The notes beneath the pieces are model-generated. The model saw nothing but the letters and a program-made list of their open reading frames with translations. It was not told the DNA's origin and made no database searches. From positions 1-14,723 of the forward strand of contig CALANM010000115.1 in assembly GCA_937926065.1 (NCBI GenBank): a DNA stretch of 14,723 nucleotides, in the 5' to 3' direction. The translations under genes and the position numbers were made by a program. Positions 1 to 7,272 of this stretch are shown here, in pieces (position 1 is the first letter of the stretch; every line of letters begins with the position of its first letter). This stretch comes from an uncultured Microbacterium sp. (GTDB taxonomy: Bacteria > Actinomycetota > Actinomycetes > Actinomycetales > Microbacteriaceae).

Positions 1-513
1 CGCACCGATGCGACGCTCGCCGTCATCGGCGACGGCGCCTCGGTGGGCCCCTTCGCGTACCTGCGACCGGGCACCGAGCTGGCCGCCCGCGGCAAGATCG
101 GAACGTTCGTCGAGACCAAGAACTCCCAGATCGGGGAGGGAAGCAAAGTCCCGCACCTGTCGTACATCGGAGACACGACGATCGGTCGCGGCGTCAATCT
201 CGGAGCCGGCGCCATCACCGCCAACTACGACGACATCGCCAAGCACCGCACCGAGATCGGCGACGAGGTGCATTCCGGCTCGCACAACGTGTTCGTCGCG
301 CCCGTTAGGATCGGAGATGGCGCGAAAACCGGTGCGGGCGCGGTCATCCGCAAGGATGTTCCGCCGGGCGCACTGGCGCTCAGCGTCGCCCCTCAGCGCA
401 ACGTCGAGGGGTGGGTCGAGAACAACCGACCGGGGACTGGAGCGGCAGAAGCCGCTGCACGTGCTCGGTCCGCACAGAAAGCGGACGATGGCGCGCAAGA
501 ACAAGCCGACTGA
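1..513 (+). CDS. glmU: Bifunctional UDP-GlcNAc pyrophosphorylase / GlcN-1-P acetyltransferase, C-terminal part
   Basis: The reading frame is open from base 1 and stops at TGA 511-513, so only the last 170 residues are present. They form the left-handed beta-helix acetyltransferase domain, with hexapeptide repeats such as IGDTTIGRGVNLGAGAI and VRIGDGAKTGAGAVI. The block YLRPGT, the ETKNSQIGEGSKVPHLSYIGD stretch (catalytic-type His in PHLSYIGD) and the C-terminal SVAPQRNVEGW are typical of GlmU. The full enzyme acetylates glucosamine-1-phosphate and then makes UDP-GlcNAc in the cytoplasm, for peptidoglycan. The usual NYDG reads NYDD here, which I believe is common in Microbacteriaceae. The protein ends in a low-complexity Ala/Gln/Asp tail. 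The uridylyltransferase half lies upstream of the window. The 3' end overlaps prs, an arrangement usual in actinobacteria. Confidence 0.95.
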   Translation, partial: RTDATLAVIGDGASVGPFAYLRPGTELAARGKIGTFVETKNSQIGEGSKVPHLSYIGDTTIGRGVNLGAGAITANYDDIAKHRTEIGDEVHSGSHNVFVAPVRIGDGAKTGAGAVIRKDVPPGALALSVAPQRNVEGWVENNRPGTGAAEAAARARSAQKADDGAQEQAD

Positions 514-1519
514 CCACGAGCGGAACGACATCGCGCCGGGTCTGGTCGTCAAGACCAAGAAGCGGCTCGTCGTGGCTGCCGGAAGCTCGCACCCCGAGCT
601 GGCGCAGCAGGTCGCGTCGGAGCTGGGCTCGACCCTCGTGCCCACCGAGCACCGCACGTTCGCCTCGGGTGAGATGCTGGCGCGCTTCGAGGTCTCGATC
701 CGGGGATGCGACATCTTCCTCATCCAGTCGTTCGGTCCGCCGGTCAACGAGTGGCTCATGGAGCTGCTCATCATGCTCGATGCCGCCAAGCGCGCATCGG
801 CCAAGCGCATCTCGGTCGTGGCCCCCTACTATCCCTATTCGCGCCAGGACAAGAAGGGCCGAGGCCGCGAGCCGATCAGCGCCCGCCTCGTCGCCGACCT
901 GCTCAAGACGGCCGGTGCCGACCGCGTCATGAGCGTCGACCTCCACGCGGCGCAGATCCAGGGCTTCTTCGACGGCCCCGTCGACCACCTGTTCGCCAAG
1001 CCCGTTCTGCTCGAGTACTTCGAGCGGAGCCTGTCGGCCGAAGACCGCGAGAAGCTCACGGTCGTCTCGCCCGACACGGGCCGCGTGCGTGTGGCCGACA
1101 CCTGGTCTGACAGCCTGGCGGCGCCGCTGGCGATCATCCACAAGCGTCGCGATCCGAATGTGGCCAATCAGGTCTCGGTCGCCGACATCGTCGGAAACGT
1201 GGAGGGGCGTGTGTGCCTCCTCGTCGACGACATGATCGACACGGGCGGCACGATCGTCAAGGCCGCGCAGGCCCTCAAGCGCAACGGCGCCGAGCGCGTC
1301 ATCGTCGCGGCGACGCACGCGATCTTCAGCGAGCCGGCGGCGACGCGCCTGCAGGACGAGTCGATCGACGAGGTCGTCGTCACCGACAGCATCCCGCTGC
1401 CGCCCGAGAAGCGCTTCCCGAATCTCACGGTCCTCCCGATCGCGCCGCTGCTGGCCCGCGCGATCAAGGAGGTCTTCCAGGACGGATCGGTCACGAGCAT
1501 GTTCGACGGCGCGGCATAG
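488..1519 (+). CDS. prs: Ribose-phosphate pyrophosphokinase (PRPP synthetase, class I)
   Basis: This 343-residue cytoplasmic enzyme transfers pyrophosphate from ATP to ribose-5-phosphate. The product, PRPP, feeds purine, pyrimidine, histidine, tryptophan and NAD synthesis. Visible family marks are the N-terminal phosphoribosyl fold with FASGE, the YYPYSRQDKKGRGREPISA flexible-loop segment, the signature SVDLHAAQIQGFF, and the PRPP-binding loop LLVDDMIDTGGT near residue 245. The C-terminus SVTSMFDGAA is typical of actinobacterial Prs. The ATG at 488 is chosen because the product starts MARKNKPTD, as related actinobacterial enzymes do; the next in-frame Met would remove the first strand. The ribosome-binding site is weak (GAAAG upstream). 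The 26-nt overlap with glmU suggests translational coupling. The cation ATPase follows 10 nt after the stop. Confidence 0.97.
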   Translation: MARKNKPTDHERNDIAPGLVVKTKKRLVVAAGSSHPELAQQVASELGSTLVPTEHRTFASGEMLARFEVSIRGCDIFLIQSFGPPVNEWLMELLIMLDAAKRASAKRISVVAPYYPYSRQDKKGRGREPISARLVADLLKTAGADRVMSVDLHAAQIQGFFDGPVDHLFAKPVLLEYFERSLSAEDREKLTVVSPDTGRVRVADTWSDSLAAPLAIIHKRRDPNVANQVSVADIVGNVEGRVCLLVDDMIDTGGTIVKAAQALKRNGAERVIVAATHAIFSEPAATRLQDESIDEVVVTDSIPLPPEKRFPNLTVLPIAPLLARAIKEVFQDGSVTSMFDGAA

Positions 1520-1529
1520 GCAGGATGCC

Positions 1530-4265
1530 ATGGGCTCCTCCGCCGACGAGGCAGGCCTCGACCCACACCGGCCCCACGGCCGGGAGGTCGACGACGTCGC
1601 GGCGGAGCTGAGGGCGGACGTCGGCGGGCTCTCGTCGGCCGAGGCGGCGGCGCGACTCGCCCATGTCGGACCCAACGTGCTGCCGGAGCCTCCGCGCACG
1701 CCCGCGTGGCTGCGGTTCCTCGGGCATTTCAACGACACCCTGATCTTCATCCTGCTGGGCGCGGCCGCGATCAAGGCGGTCATGGCTGACTGGCTCGACT
1801 TCTGGGTGATCATGGCGGTCGCGATCATCAACGCCGTCATCGGCTTCCTGCAGGAGGGTCGCGCCGAGAAGGCGCTGGCCGGCATCCGCGGCATGCTGTC
1901 GTCGGCGGCCCAGGTGCGCCGCGGCGGCGCGTGGTCGACGATCCCGGCGGCCGATGTCGTGCCGGGCGACGTCGTGCGTCTGGCGCCGGGCGACAAGGTG
2001 CCCGCCGATCTGCGCCTGTTCGAGACGCACCAGCTGCGCATCGAGGAGGCGGCGCTGACGGGGGAGTCGGTTCCGTCGTCGAAGCAGACTGAGCCAGTGG
2101 CGGCCGACGCCGGCGTCGGAGACCGGGCTTCCATGGCGTTCTCGGGCACGATCGTGTCGGCGGGCCAGGGCCGCGGCATCGTCACGGCGACGGGGGCGTC
2201 GACCGAGATCGGGCGCATCCAGACGCTGGTCGGCGAGGCGGGGTCGCTCCAGACGCCGCTCACGCGACAGCTCGCCCAGTTCGGCAAGGTGCTCACCCTC
2301 GTCATCCTCGGCATGGCGGTCGTCATGCTCCTGATCGGGCGCTTCCTCCACCGGATGCCGTTCGGCGAGCTCATCTCAGCGACCATCGGCTTCGCGGTCG
2401 CGGCGATCCCCGAGGGCCTTCCGGCCCTCGTGACGATCACGCTCGCGATCGGCGTGCAGCAGATGGCGCGGCGGAATGCCATCACCCGCAAGCTGCCGGC
2501 CGTCGAGGCGCTCGGCTCGGTCACGACGGTGTGCTCCGACAAGACCGGCACCCTGACGAAGAACGAGATGACGGTGCGGCGGCTCGTGACGGCGGTCGCC
2601 GCATATGAGACGACGGGGCTGGGCTACAGCCCGGAGGGGCGGATCGTCGGTCACCCGCGCGACGGCGACCCACACGACGACAGCGACCTGCGCGCTCTCC
2701 TGGCCGTCGCCGACCTGTGCAACGACGCGCACATCGTCGCCGGCGACGACGGCACGTGGACGCTCGTGGGAGAGCCCACCGAGGGCGCGCTCAAGGTCGT
2801 GGCGATGAAGGGCGGTGTGCGCGGCGATTCGACGGCCAGGCGCATCGGGGTCATTCCCTTCGACTCCGCGAACAAGTTCATGGCCACCCTCAACGAATCG
2901 GCCGACGGCACGCGCGCGATCCTCGTCAAGGGCGCCCCCGACCGGCTGCTGGAGCGCTCGCTCACGCAGCGCGGCGCGGCGGGCAGCGAGCCGCTCGACC
3001 GCACGCGCTGGGAGCGGGCGATCGAGGAGCTCAGCGGCGAGGGCCTGCGGGTGCTCGCCGCCGCTCGCAAGCCCACGCGCTCCTCTGAGATCGGGCTCGA
3101 CGACCTCCGTGATCTGGAGTTCGTGGGCCTGTGGGGCATCCTCGACCCGCCGCGGCCGGAGGCGATCGAGGCGATCGCCGACTGCCACCATGCCGGCATC
3201 CGGGTGAAGATGATCACGGGCGACCACGCCGGCACGGCCCTCGCCATCAGCCGCGAGATGGGTCTCGCCTCGAGCGACGCACGCGTGCTGACGGGCGCCG
3301 AGCTGGAGGCGCTCAGCCAGGAGCAGCTCAAAGCCGTCGTGCGCGACGTCGACGTCTTCGCACGCACGAGTCCCGAGCACAAGATCCGCATCGTCCGGGC
3401 GCTTCAGGCTCACGGCGAGGTCGTCGCGATGACGGGCGACGGCGTGAACGACGCCCCGGCGCTCACCCGCGCGGACGTGGGCGTCGCGATGGGCATCAAG
3501 GGCACGGAGGCGACCAAGGAGGCCGCCGAGATCGTGCTGGCCGACGACGACTTCGCGACGATCCGCAGCGCGATCCGCGAAGGTCGCCGCATCTACGACA
3601 ACCTGCGCAAGTCGGTGGTCTTCCTGCTGCCCACCAACGGCGCGCAGTCGCTCGTGATCCTCGTCGCGATCGTCTTCGGGCTCACGCTGCCGCTCACGCC
3701 CGTGCAGGTGCTGTGGGTCAATATGGTCACGGCCGTCACCCTGTCGCTCGCGCTCGCGTACGAGCCCGCCGAGCGCGGCATCATGGACCGCCCGCCCCGC
3801 CCGCCCGGAGGCACGCTGATCAGCATCCGCGAGCTCGGGTTCGTGCTCATCGTCTCGCTGCTCATCGGCGGCGCGACCCTCGCCGTGTTCTGGCTGGCGG
3901 AGGCGGCGACGGGCGACACGGGCTATGCGCGCACGCAGGCCGTCGCGATGCTCGCGGTGGGCCAGCTCGCATACCTGTTCAACTGCCGCTTTCTCGGCCG
4001 CTCGAGCTTCACGATCGACATCTTCCGTGGCAACGGGGTCGTCTGGGCGTCGGCCGGTGCGCTCCTCCTGCTTCAGCTGATCTACACATACGTGCCGTTC
4101 ATGAACGACCTGTTCGGATCGGAGCCGCTGGATGCGCGGGGCTGGGTTGCGCCGGTCGTGCTCTCTGCCGCGATCTTCGTCGCCGTGGAGGGCCTCAAGG
4201 CGGCGCGTCGGGCAGGCGACCGGCGCGCGGAGATCCAGCGGCACGGCTTCGTAGCAAACGCATAG
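1530..4265 (+). CDS. P2-type cation-transporting ATPase (HAD-IC family), substrate uncertain
   Basis: A 911-residue ATP-driven cation pump of the plasma membrane. Domains in order: N-terminal cation-ATPase domain (about 20-90), first membrane pair, actuator domain with TGES at 177-180, M3/M4 with PEGLPA from residue 294, phosphorylation motif DKTGTLT with the acyl-phosphate Asp at 337, nucleotide-binding domain with KGAPD, hinge motif TGDGVND at 635-641, and M5-M10. Overall it resembles the Ca2+ (SERCA/PMR1-like) branch. However, positions matching SERCA E771, D800 and E908 read Gln706, Ala735 and Gln812, so calcium specificity should not be assumed. N703, N731, T734 and the M4 Glu295 are kept. 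The ATG at 1530 has an AGGA about 6 nt upstream. The gene is 10 nt behind prs with no visible terminator, so co-transcription is likely. Confidence 0.9.
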   Translation: MGSSADEAGLDPHRPHGREVDDVAAELRADVGGLSSAEAAARLAHVGPNVLPEPPRTPAWLRFLGHFNDTLIFILLGAAAIKAVMADWLDFWVIMAVAIINAVIGFLQEGRAEKALAGIRGMLSSAAQVRRGGAWSTIPAADVVPGDVVRLAPGDKVPADLRLFETHQLRIEEAALTGESVPSSKQTEPVAADAGVGDRASMAFSGTIVSAGQGRGIVTATGASTEIGRIQTLVGEAGSLQTPLTRQLAQFGKVLTLVILGMAVVMLLIGRFLHRMPFGELISATIGFAVAAIPEGLPALVTITLAIGVQQMARRNAITRKLPAVEALGSVTTVCSDKTGTLTKNEMTVRRLVTAVAAYETTGLGYSPEGRIVGHPRDGDPHDDSDLRALLAVADLCNDAHIVAGDDGTWTLVGEPTEGALKVVAMKGGVRGDSTARRIGVIPFDSANKFMATLNESADGTRAILVKGAPDRLLERSLTQRGAAGSEPLDRTRWERAIEELSGEGLRVLAAARKPTRSSEIGLDDLRDLEFVGLWGILDPPRPEAIEAIADCHHAGIRVKMITGDHAGTALAISREMGLASSDARVLTGAELEALSQEQLKAVVRDVDVFARTSPEHKIRIVRALQAHGEVVAMTGDGVNDAPALTRADVGVAMGIKGTEATKEAAEIVLADDDFATIRSAIREGRRIYDNLRKSVVFLLPTNGAQSLVILVAIVFGLTLPLTPVQVLWVNMVTAVTLSLALAYEPAERGIMDRPPRPPGGTLISIRELGFVLIVSLLIGGATLAVFWLAEAATGDTGYARTQAVAMLAVGQLAYLFNCRFLGRSSFTIDIFRGNGVVWASAGALLLLQLIYTYVPFMNDLFGSEPLDARGWVAPVVLSAAIFVAVEGLKAARRAGDRRAEIQRHGFVANA

Positions 4266-4270
4266 GTGCC

Positions 4271-4282
4271 GCCCGGCCGGGC
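4271..4282. terminator. GC palindrome after the ATPase, possible terminator
   Basis: GCCCGGCCGGGC is a perfect 12-bp palindrome starting 6 nt after the ATPase stop codon. It could form a short GC-rich stem or cruciform and end the glmU-prs-ATPase transcript before the flavin operon. No T-tract follows and such palindromes arise easily in DNA this GC-rich, so the call is weak. Confidence 0.3.
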
Positions 4283-4298
4283 ACACCGCGCGCCCGGC

Positions 4299-4304
4299 TA
4301 CCGT
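4299..4304 (+). promoter_or_regulatory. Possible -10 element of the flavin operon
   Basis: TACCGT fits the loose actinobacterial TANNNT -10 pattern. It lies 48 nt before the GTG start of the FMN-binding lipoprotein, in the only gap (86 bp) upstream of this operon. I see no convincing -35 element at 17-18 bp, so this is a suggestion only. The CTATG repeats found upstream of the neighbouring response regulator do not occur in this gap. Confidence 0.2.
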
Positions 4305-4340
4305 GGAAGGCGTCCCGCATATCGCCCCGCACTCGGGCAG

Positions 4341-4346
4341 AAGGAG
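4341..4346 (+). promoter_or_regulatory. Ribosome-binding site deciding the GTG start
   Basis: AAGGAG lies 5 nt before GTG 4352 but 14 nt before the in-frame ATG at 4361. The spacing favours the GTG as the start of the FMN-binding lipoprotein. Confidence 0.75.
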
Positions 4347-4351
4347 ATCCC

Positions 4352-4798
4352 GTGATCCGCATGAGCTCCGCCCCTCGTTCGCTGCGCGCCGGCGCCGCCG
4401 CGGCATCTGTCGTGGGCATCGCGGCGCTGGCCGGATGCGGCGCGCCCGCGGCCCCCGCCGACACGGGCGATGCCGTCGACGGAGGCGCGCCCGCGGCCGG
4501 GACGTACGAAGACGGCACCTACACGGCCGAAGGCTCGTATGCGACGCCGGAGACCATCGAGACGATCACGGTCACGATGACCCTCGACGACGGCGTCATC
4601 ACCGAGGTCGAGGTGGTGGGAGAGCCGACCCGCGCCGAGTCGCAGCAGTATCAGGGGCAGTTCATCGGCGGCATCCGCGACGTCGTGGTCGGCAAGAGCA
4701 TCGACGAGATCTCCGTGTCGCGCGTGGCCGGCTCGTCGCTCACGAGCGGCGGCTTCAACAAGGCCGTCGAGGAGATCAAGGCGCAGGCGGCGTCCTGA
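4352..4798 (+). CDS. FMN-binding domain lipoprotein (ApbE substrate)
   Basis: A 148-residue exported protein. A short basic start and a hydrophobic stretch lead to the lipobox LAGC, with Cys29 as the predicted lipid-modified residue. A flexible Ala/Pro/Asp/Gly linker follows to about residue 50, then one small FMN_bind domain (about 52-148) beginning TYEDGTYTAEG. The segment SSLTSGGF at 128-135 matches the position of the S-G-A-T flavinylation motif, so Thr131 is the likely site of phosphoester-linked FMN. Its role would be a one-domain electron carrier tethered to the outer face of the membrane. The GTG at 4352 is preferred over ATG 4361 because AAGGAG (4341-4346) sits 5 nt upstream of it. 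The apbE-like gene follows after 14 nt. The acceptor or partner outside the cell cannot be told from the sequence. Confidence 0.88.
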   Translation: MIRMSSAPRSLRAGAAAASVVGIAALAGCGAPAAPADTGDAVDGGAPAAGTYEDGTYTAEGSYATPETIETITVTMTLDDGVITEVEVVGEPTRAESQQYQGQFIGGIRDVVVGKSIDEISVSRVAGSSLTSGGFNKAVEEIKAQAAS

Positions 4799-4812
4799 CC
4801 GGCGGTGCGCTC

Positions 4813-5670
4813 ATGATCGACCTCTGGCGGTTCTCCGCGATCGGCACCGAGTGGGCCGTCGAGACCGATGTCCCCCTGACGGGCGACGACCGTGATGCCG
4901 TGAGCGCGCTCATCGACGCGTTCGACCGCGACTGGTCGCGCTTCCGCGCCGACTCGCTCGTGACAGACCTCGCGCTGCGGCCGGGCACGCGCGAGGCTCC
5001 GCCCGACGCAACGGCGATGCTCGACCTCTCCGCGCGGATGTCGCGCGCCACCCGCGGTGCCGTCAATCCGCTCGTCGGAGACTCGCTCGCCCACCGCGGC
5101 TACGACGCCGCCTGCACGCTCGAGGACCGAGGGCCGCTCGCGGCGCCCGCCGACTGGCAGTCGATGCTCACGTGGAACGAGCACGAGCTGGCGCTCGCTG
5201 TGCCCGCCATGATCGATGTGGGGGCGCTCGGGAAGGGGCGCCTCGTCGACGTGGTGCTCGCCGCGATCGCCGCGCGGACCCCCGGGGGCGTCGTCGTCGA
5301 CGCGAGCGGCGACATCGCTGTGCACGGACGCCGTGAGCGGATCGGCCTGGAGCATCCCTTCGACGCGCGTCGCGCGATCGGCGTGTGGGAGGTCGCGGAT
5401 GCCGCCCTGTGCGCCTCCGCGACCAACCGGCGGGCGTGGGGCGACGGGCTGCACCACGTGCTCGACGCGCGGACCGGTGAGCCCGTGCGCACGATCGCGG
5501 CGTCGTGGGCGGTCGCATCCGACGCGATGACGGCGGACGCCATCGCGACCGCGCTGTTCTTCGACGGCGGCGCCGAGTTCGCGCGCGACTGCGGGGCGGA
5601 GTGGGTGCGCATGACGAGCGACGGGCGAGTCGAATGGTCGACCGGGTGTGGGGCAGAGTTGTTCTCGTGA
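4813..5670 (+). CDS. apbE: FAD:protein FMN transferase (ApbE family)
   Basis: A 285-residue enzyme that splits FAD and transfers FMN onto a Ser/Thr of target proteins. ApbE-family marks are WSRFRADS near residue 39, the central DVGALGKGRLVD block near 135, VDASGDIAVHG near 155, and the C-terminal metal-binding region ASDAMTADAIATALF near 236-250. Its neighbour just upstream is an FMN-binding lipoprotein with a fitting acceptor motif, so that lipoprotein is the obvious substrate. The protein begins directly with the fold (MIDLWRFSAIGTEW), with no signal peptide or lipobox, whereas many ApbE proteins are exported. The ATG at 4813 is the only reasonable start and its ribosome-binding site is poor, suggesting coupling to the upstream gene. 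Its TGA overlaps a GTG start of the next gene. Confidence 0.9.
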   Translation: MIDLWRFSAIGTEWAVETDVPLTGDDRDAVSALIDAFDRDWSRFRADSLVTDLALRPGTREAPPDATAMLDLSARMSRATRGAVNPLVGDSLAHRGYDAACTLEDRGPLAAPADWQSMLTWNEHELALAVPAMIDVGALGKGRLVDVVLAAIAARTPGGVVVDASGDIAVHGRRERIGLEHPFDARRAIGVWEVADAALCASATNRRAWGDGLHHVLDARTGEPVRTIAASWAVASDAMTADAIATALFFDGGAEFARDCGAEWVRMTSDGRVEWSTGCGAELFS

Positions 5671-7220
5671 TCTCCTCGCTCACCGCTCTGTGGAACCGCG
5701 CGTTCGCGGTCGTCGGCCGCCTGTCGATGTACCGGCTGGTCGTGTTCGCCCTCGCCGCGCTTGCGGCGATCGCCTTCGTCCTGTCGCTGTTCGGCCTCGT
5801 CGGACCCGCGCCCCTGCCGCTGGCCGTGACGTGGGCCGTGCTGGCGGCCGCCTGCATCGCCACCGACACGATCGCCCACCGGCTCCTGCACAAGGCGTGG
5901 CGCTGGGAGTCGTCGTTCATCACGGTCCTGATCCTGCTGTTCGTCCTGCGCCCCACCCTCGAGCCGCTCGGCCTCGTCGGCATCGCCTTCGCGGGGGTCG
6001 TGGCATCCGCCTCGAAGTACCTGCTGGCCTGGCAGGGGCGGCACATCTTCAACCCGGCCGCTGTCGGCGCGTCGGCGCTCACCATCGTGAGCGTGGGAGC
6101 CCCCGCTCTCGGCGCATCCGCGTGGTGGGTGGGCTCCCCGTGGCTGGCCGCACCCGTCGTCGCGCTGGGCCTCCTCGTGCTGCTGCGCACCGAGAAGCTG
6201 CGCGTCATCGCCGTGTTCTTCGTCGTCGCCGTCGCGGTGGGCTTCGTGCGCACCTCGTCGCAGTACCAGCAGGCGGGCCTCGCATTCGACGCGGGGGAGG
6301 TGTTCTGGCAGCTGCTGTGGTCGTCGCCGTACCTGTTCCTCGGCGCGTTCATGCTCTCCGAGCCGCTGACCCTGCCGCCACGCCGCCGTCAGCAGTTCGC
6401 GGTCGCGGCGCTCGTCGGCGTGCTCGTGGGATGGCCCCTCACGATCGGTGCCGTGAGCCTCGGCCAGGAGCGGGCCCTGCTCATCGGGAATCTGCTCGCG
6501 TTCGCGTTCACCTTCCGGTCGGCGGTGCGGCTGACACTCGTCGAGCGGATCGCCCTGACCCCGACCGTGCGGGAGCTCGTGTTCCGCGCACGACGCGGTT
6601 TCCGGTTCGCGGCAGGCCAGTACCTCGAGCTCGAGGTGCCTCACCCGCGCCCCGACGCTCGCGGCACGCGGCGGGAGTTCAGCATCGTCTCGGCTCCCGA
6701 GGAGCTGCCCATCGTGCGCATCGCGCTGCGCGAGGGCTCCCAGTCGAGCTACAAGAAGGCGCTCGCCCAGGTGCAGCCAGGCGACACGCTCGCCGTCACC
6801 GGTGTCTGGGGCGACTTCGTGCTCCCAGCCCGCCCGACCGCGCCCGTGCTGATGGTGGCGGCGGGCATCGGGGTGACGCCGTTCGTGTCGCAGCTGCGCC
6901 ACCTGCGGATGTCGGGCAGCGACCGCGACGTCATCTTCGTCTACGTCGCGTCGGATGCCGAGGAGCTCGCGTTCCGATCGGAGCTCGAGGACTCGGGGGT
7001 CCCCGTGATCGTGTTCACTCGTGACGAGCCGGCCAGCCTGCCGCCGCACTGGAGGTGGGCCCGTGGCGTGCGTCTCGATGCGGACGGCCTCCTGCAGGTG
7101 GTGCCCGACATCGCCTCGCGCCACGCGTACATCTCCGGCCCCCCGAACCTCATTGCCGACCTCGCGCCCGCCCTCGAGCGCGCCCGCTCGATCACGACCG
7201 ACGCGTTCTCGGGTTACTGA
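5667..7220 (+). CDS. Membrane NqrB/RnfD-like domain fused to ferredoxin-NAD(P)+ reductase-like domain
   Basis: A 517-residue protein with two parts. Residues ~15-285 hold about nine or ten hydrophobic segments and the RnfD/NqrB-like motifs SKYLLAWQGRHIFNPAAVG (near 115-133) and FMLSEPLTLPP (near 227). Residues ~290-517 are an FNR-type flavoprotein domain: RREFSIVSAP near 335 (variant of the R-x-Y-S FAD motif), GIGVTPF near 401 for NAD(P)H binding, YISGPP, and a C-terminal TDAFSGY. No 2Fe-2S domain is present. The likely role is to take electrons from cytosolic NAD(P)H through FAD and the membrane part to the flavinylated lipoprotein. I see no S/T-G-A-T flavinylation motif in the membrane part. 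GTG 5667 overlaps the apbE stop; ATG 5634 in the same frame would add 11 residues and is an alternative start. Confidence 0.82.
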   Translation: MISSLTALWNRAFAVVGRLSMYRLVVFALAALAAIAFVLSLFGLVGPAPLPLAVTWAVLAAACIATDTIAHRLLHKAWRWESSFITVLILLFVLRPTLEPLGLVGIAFAGVVASASKYLLAWQGRHIFNPAAVGASALTIVSVGAPALGASAWWVGSPWLAAPVVALGLLVLLRTEKLRVIAVFFVVAVAVGFVRTSSQYQQAGLAFDAGEVFWQLLWSSPYLFLGAFMLSEPLTLPPRRRQQFAVAALVGVLVGWPLTIGAVSLGQERALLIGNLLAFAFTFRSAVRLTLVERIALTPTVRELVFRARRGFRFAAGQYLELEVPHPRPDARGTRREFSIVSAPEELPIVRIALREGSQSSYKKALAQVQPGDTLAVTGVWGDFVLPARPTAPVLMVAAGIGVTPFVSQLRHLRMSGSDRDVIFVYVASDAEELAFRSELEDSGVPVIVFTRDEPASLPPHWRWARGVRLDADGLLQVVPDIASRHAYISGPPNLIADLAPALERARSITTDAFSGY

Positions 7221-7228
7221 CCCCCGGT

Positions 7229-7242
7229 GATCAGGACTGATC
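7229..7242. terminator. Short inverted repeat between convergent genes
   Basis: GATCAG-GA-CTGATC lies in the 52-bp gap between the convergent stop codons of the membrane reductase and the histidine kinase. The arms are perfect but short, and the loop must open to be feasible. It may serve as a weak terminator for both sides; no T-tract is seen. Confidence 0.3.
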
Positions 7243-7272
7243 CCGCGTTCAGCCGCGTCGCTCGCGCCGTGC

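Noticed and set aside
380..2551. Long minus-strand open frame opposite glmU, prs and the ATPase
   Set aside because: It has low-complexity Arg/Ala/Ser-rich translation with no domain, and lies antisense to well-recognised genes; it is a by-product of high GC.
2376..4406. 676-residue minus-strand open frame opposite the ATPase
   Set aside because: It translates to Arg/Asp/His-rich sequence without any family motif and is fully covered by the ATPase gene on the other strand.
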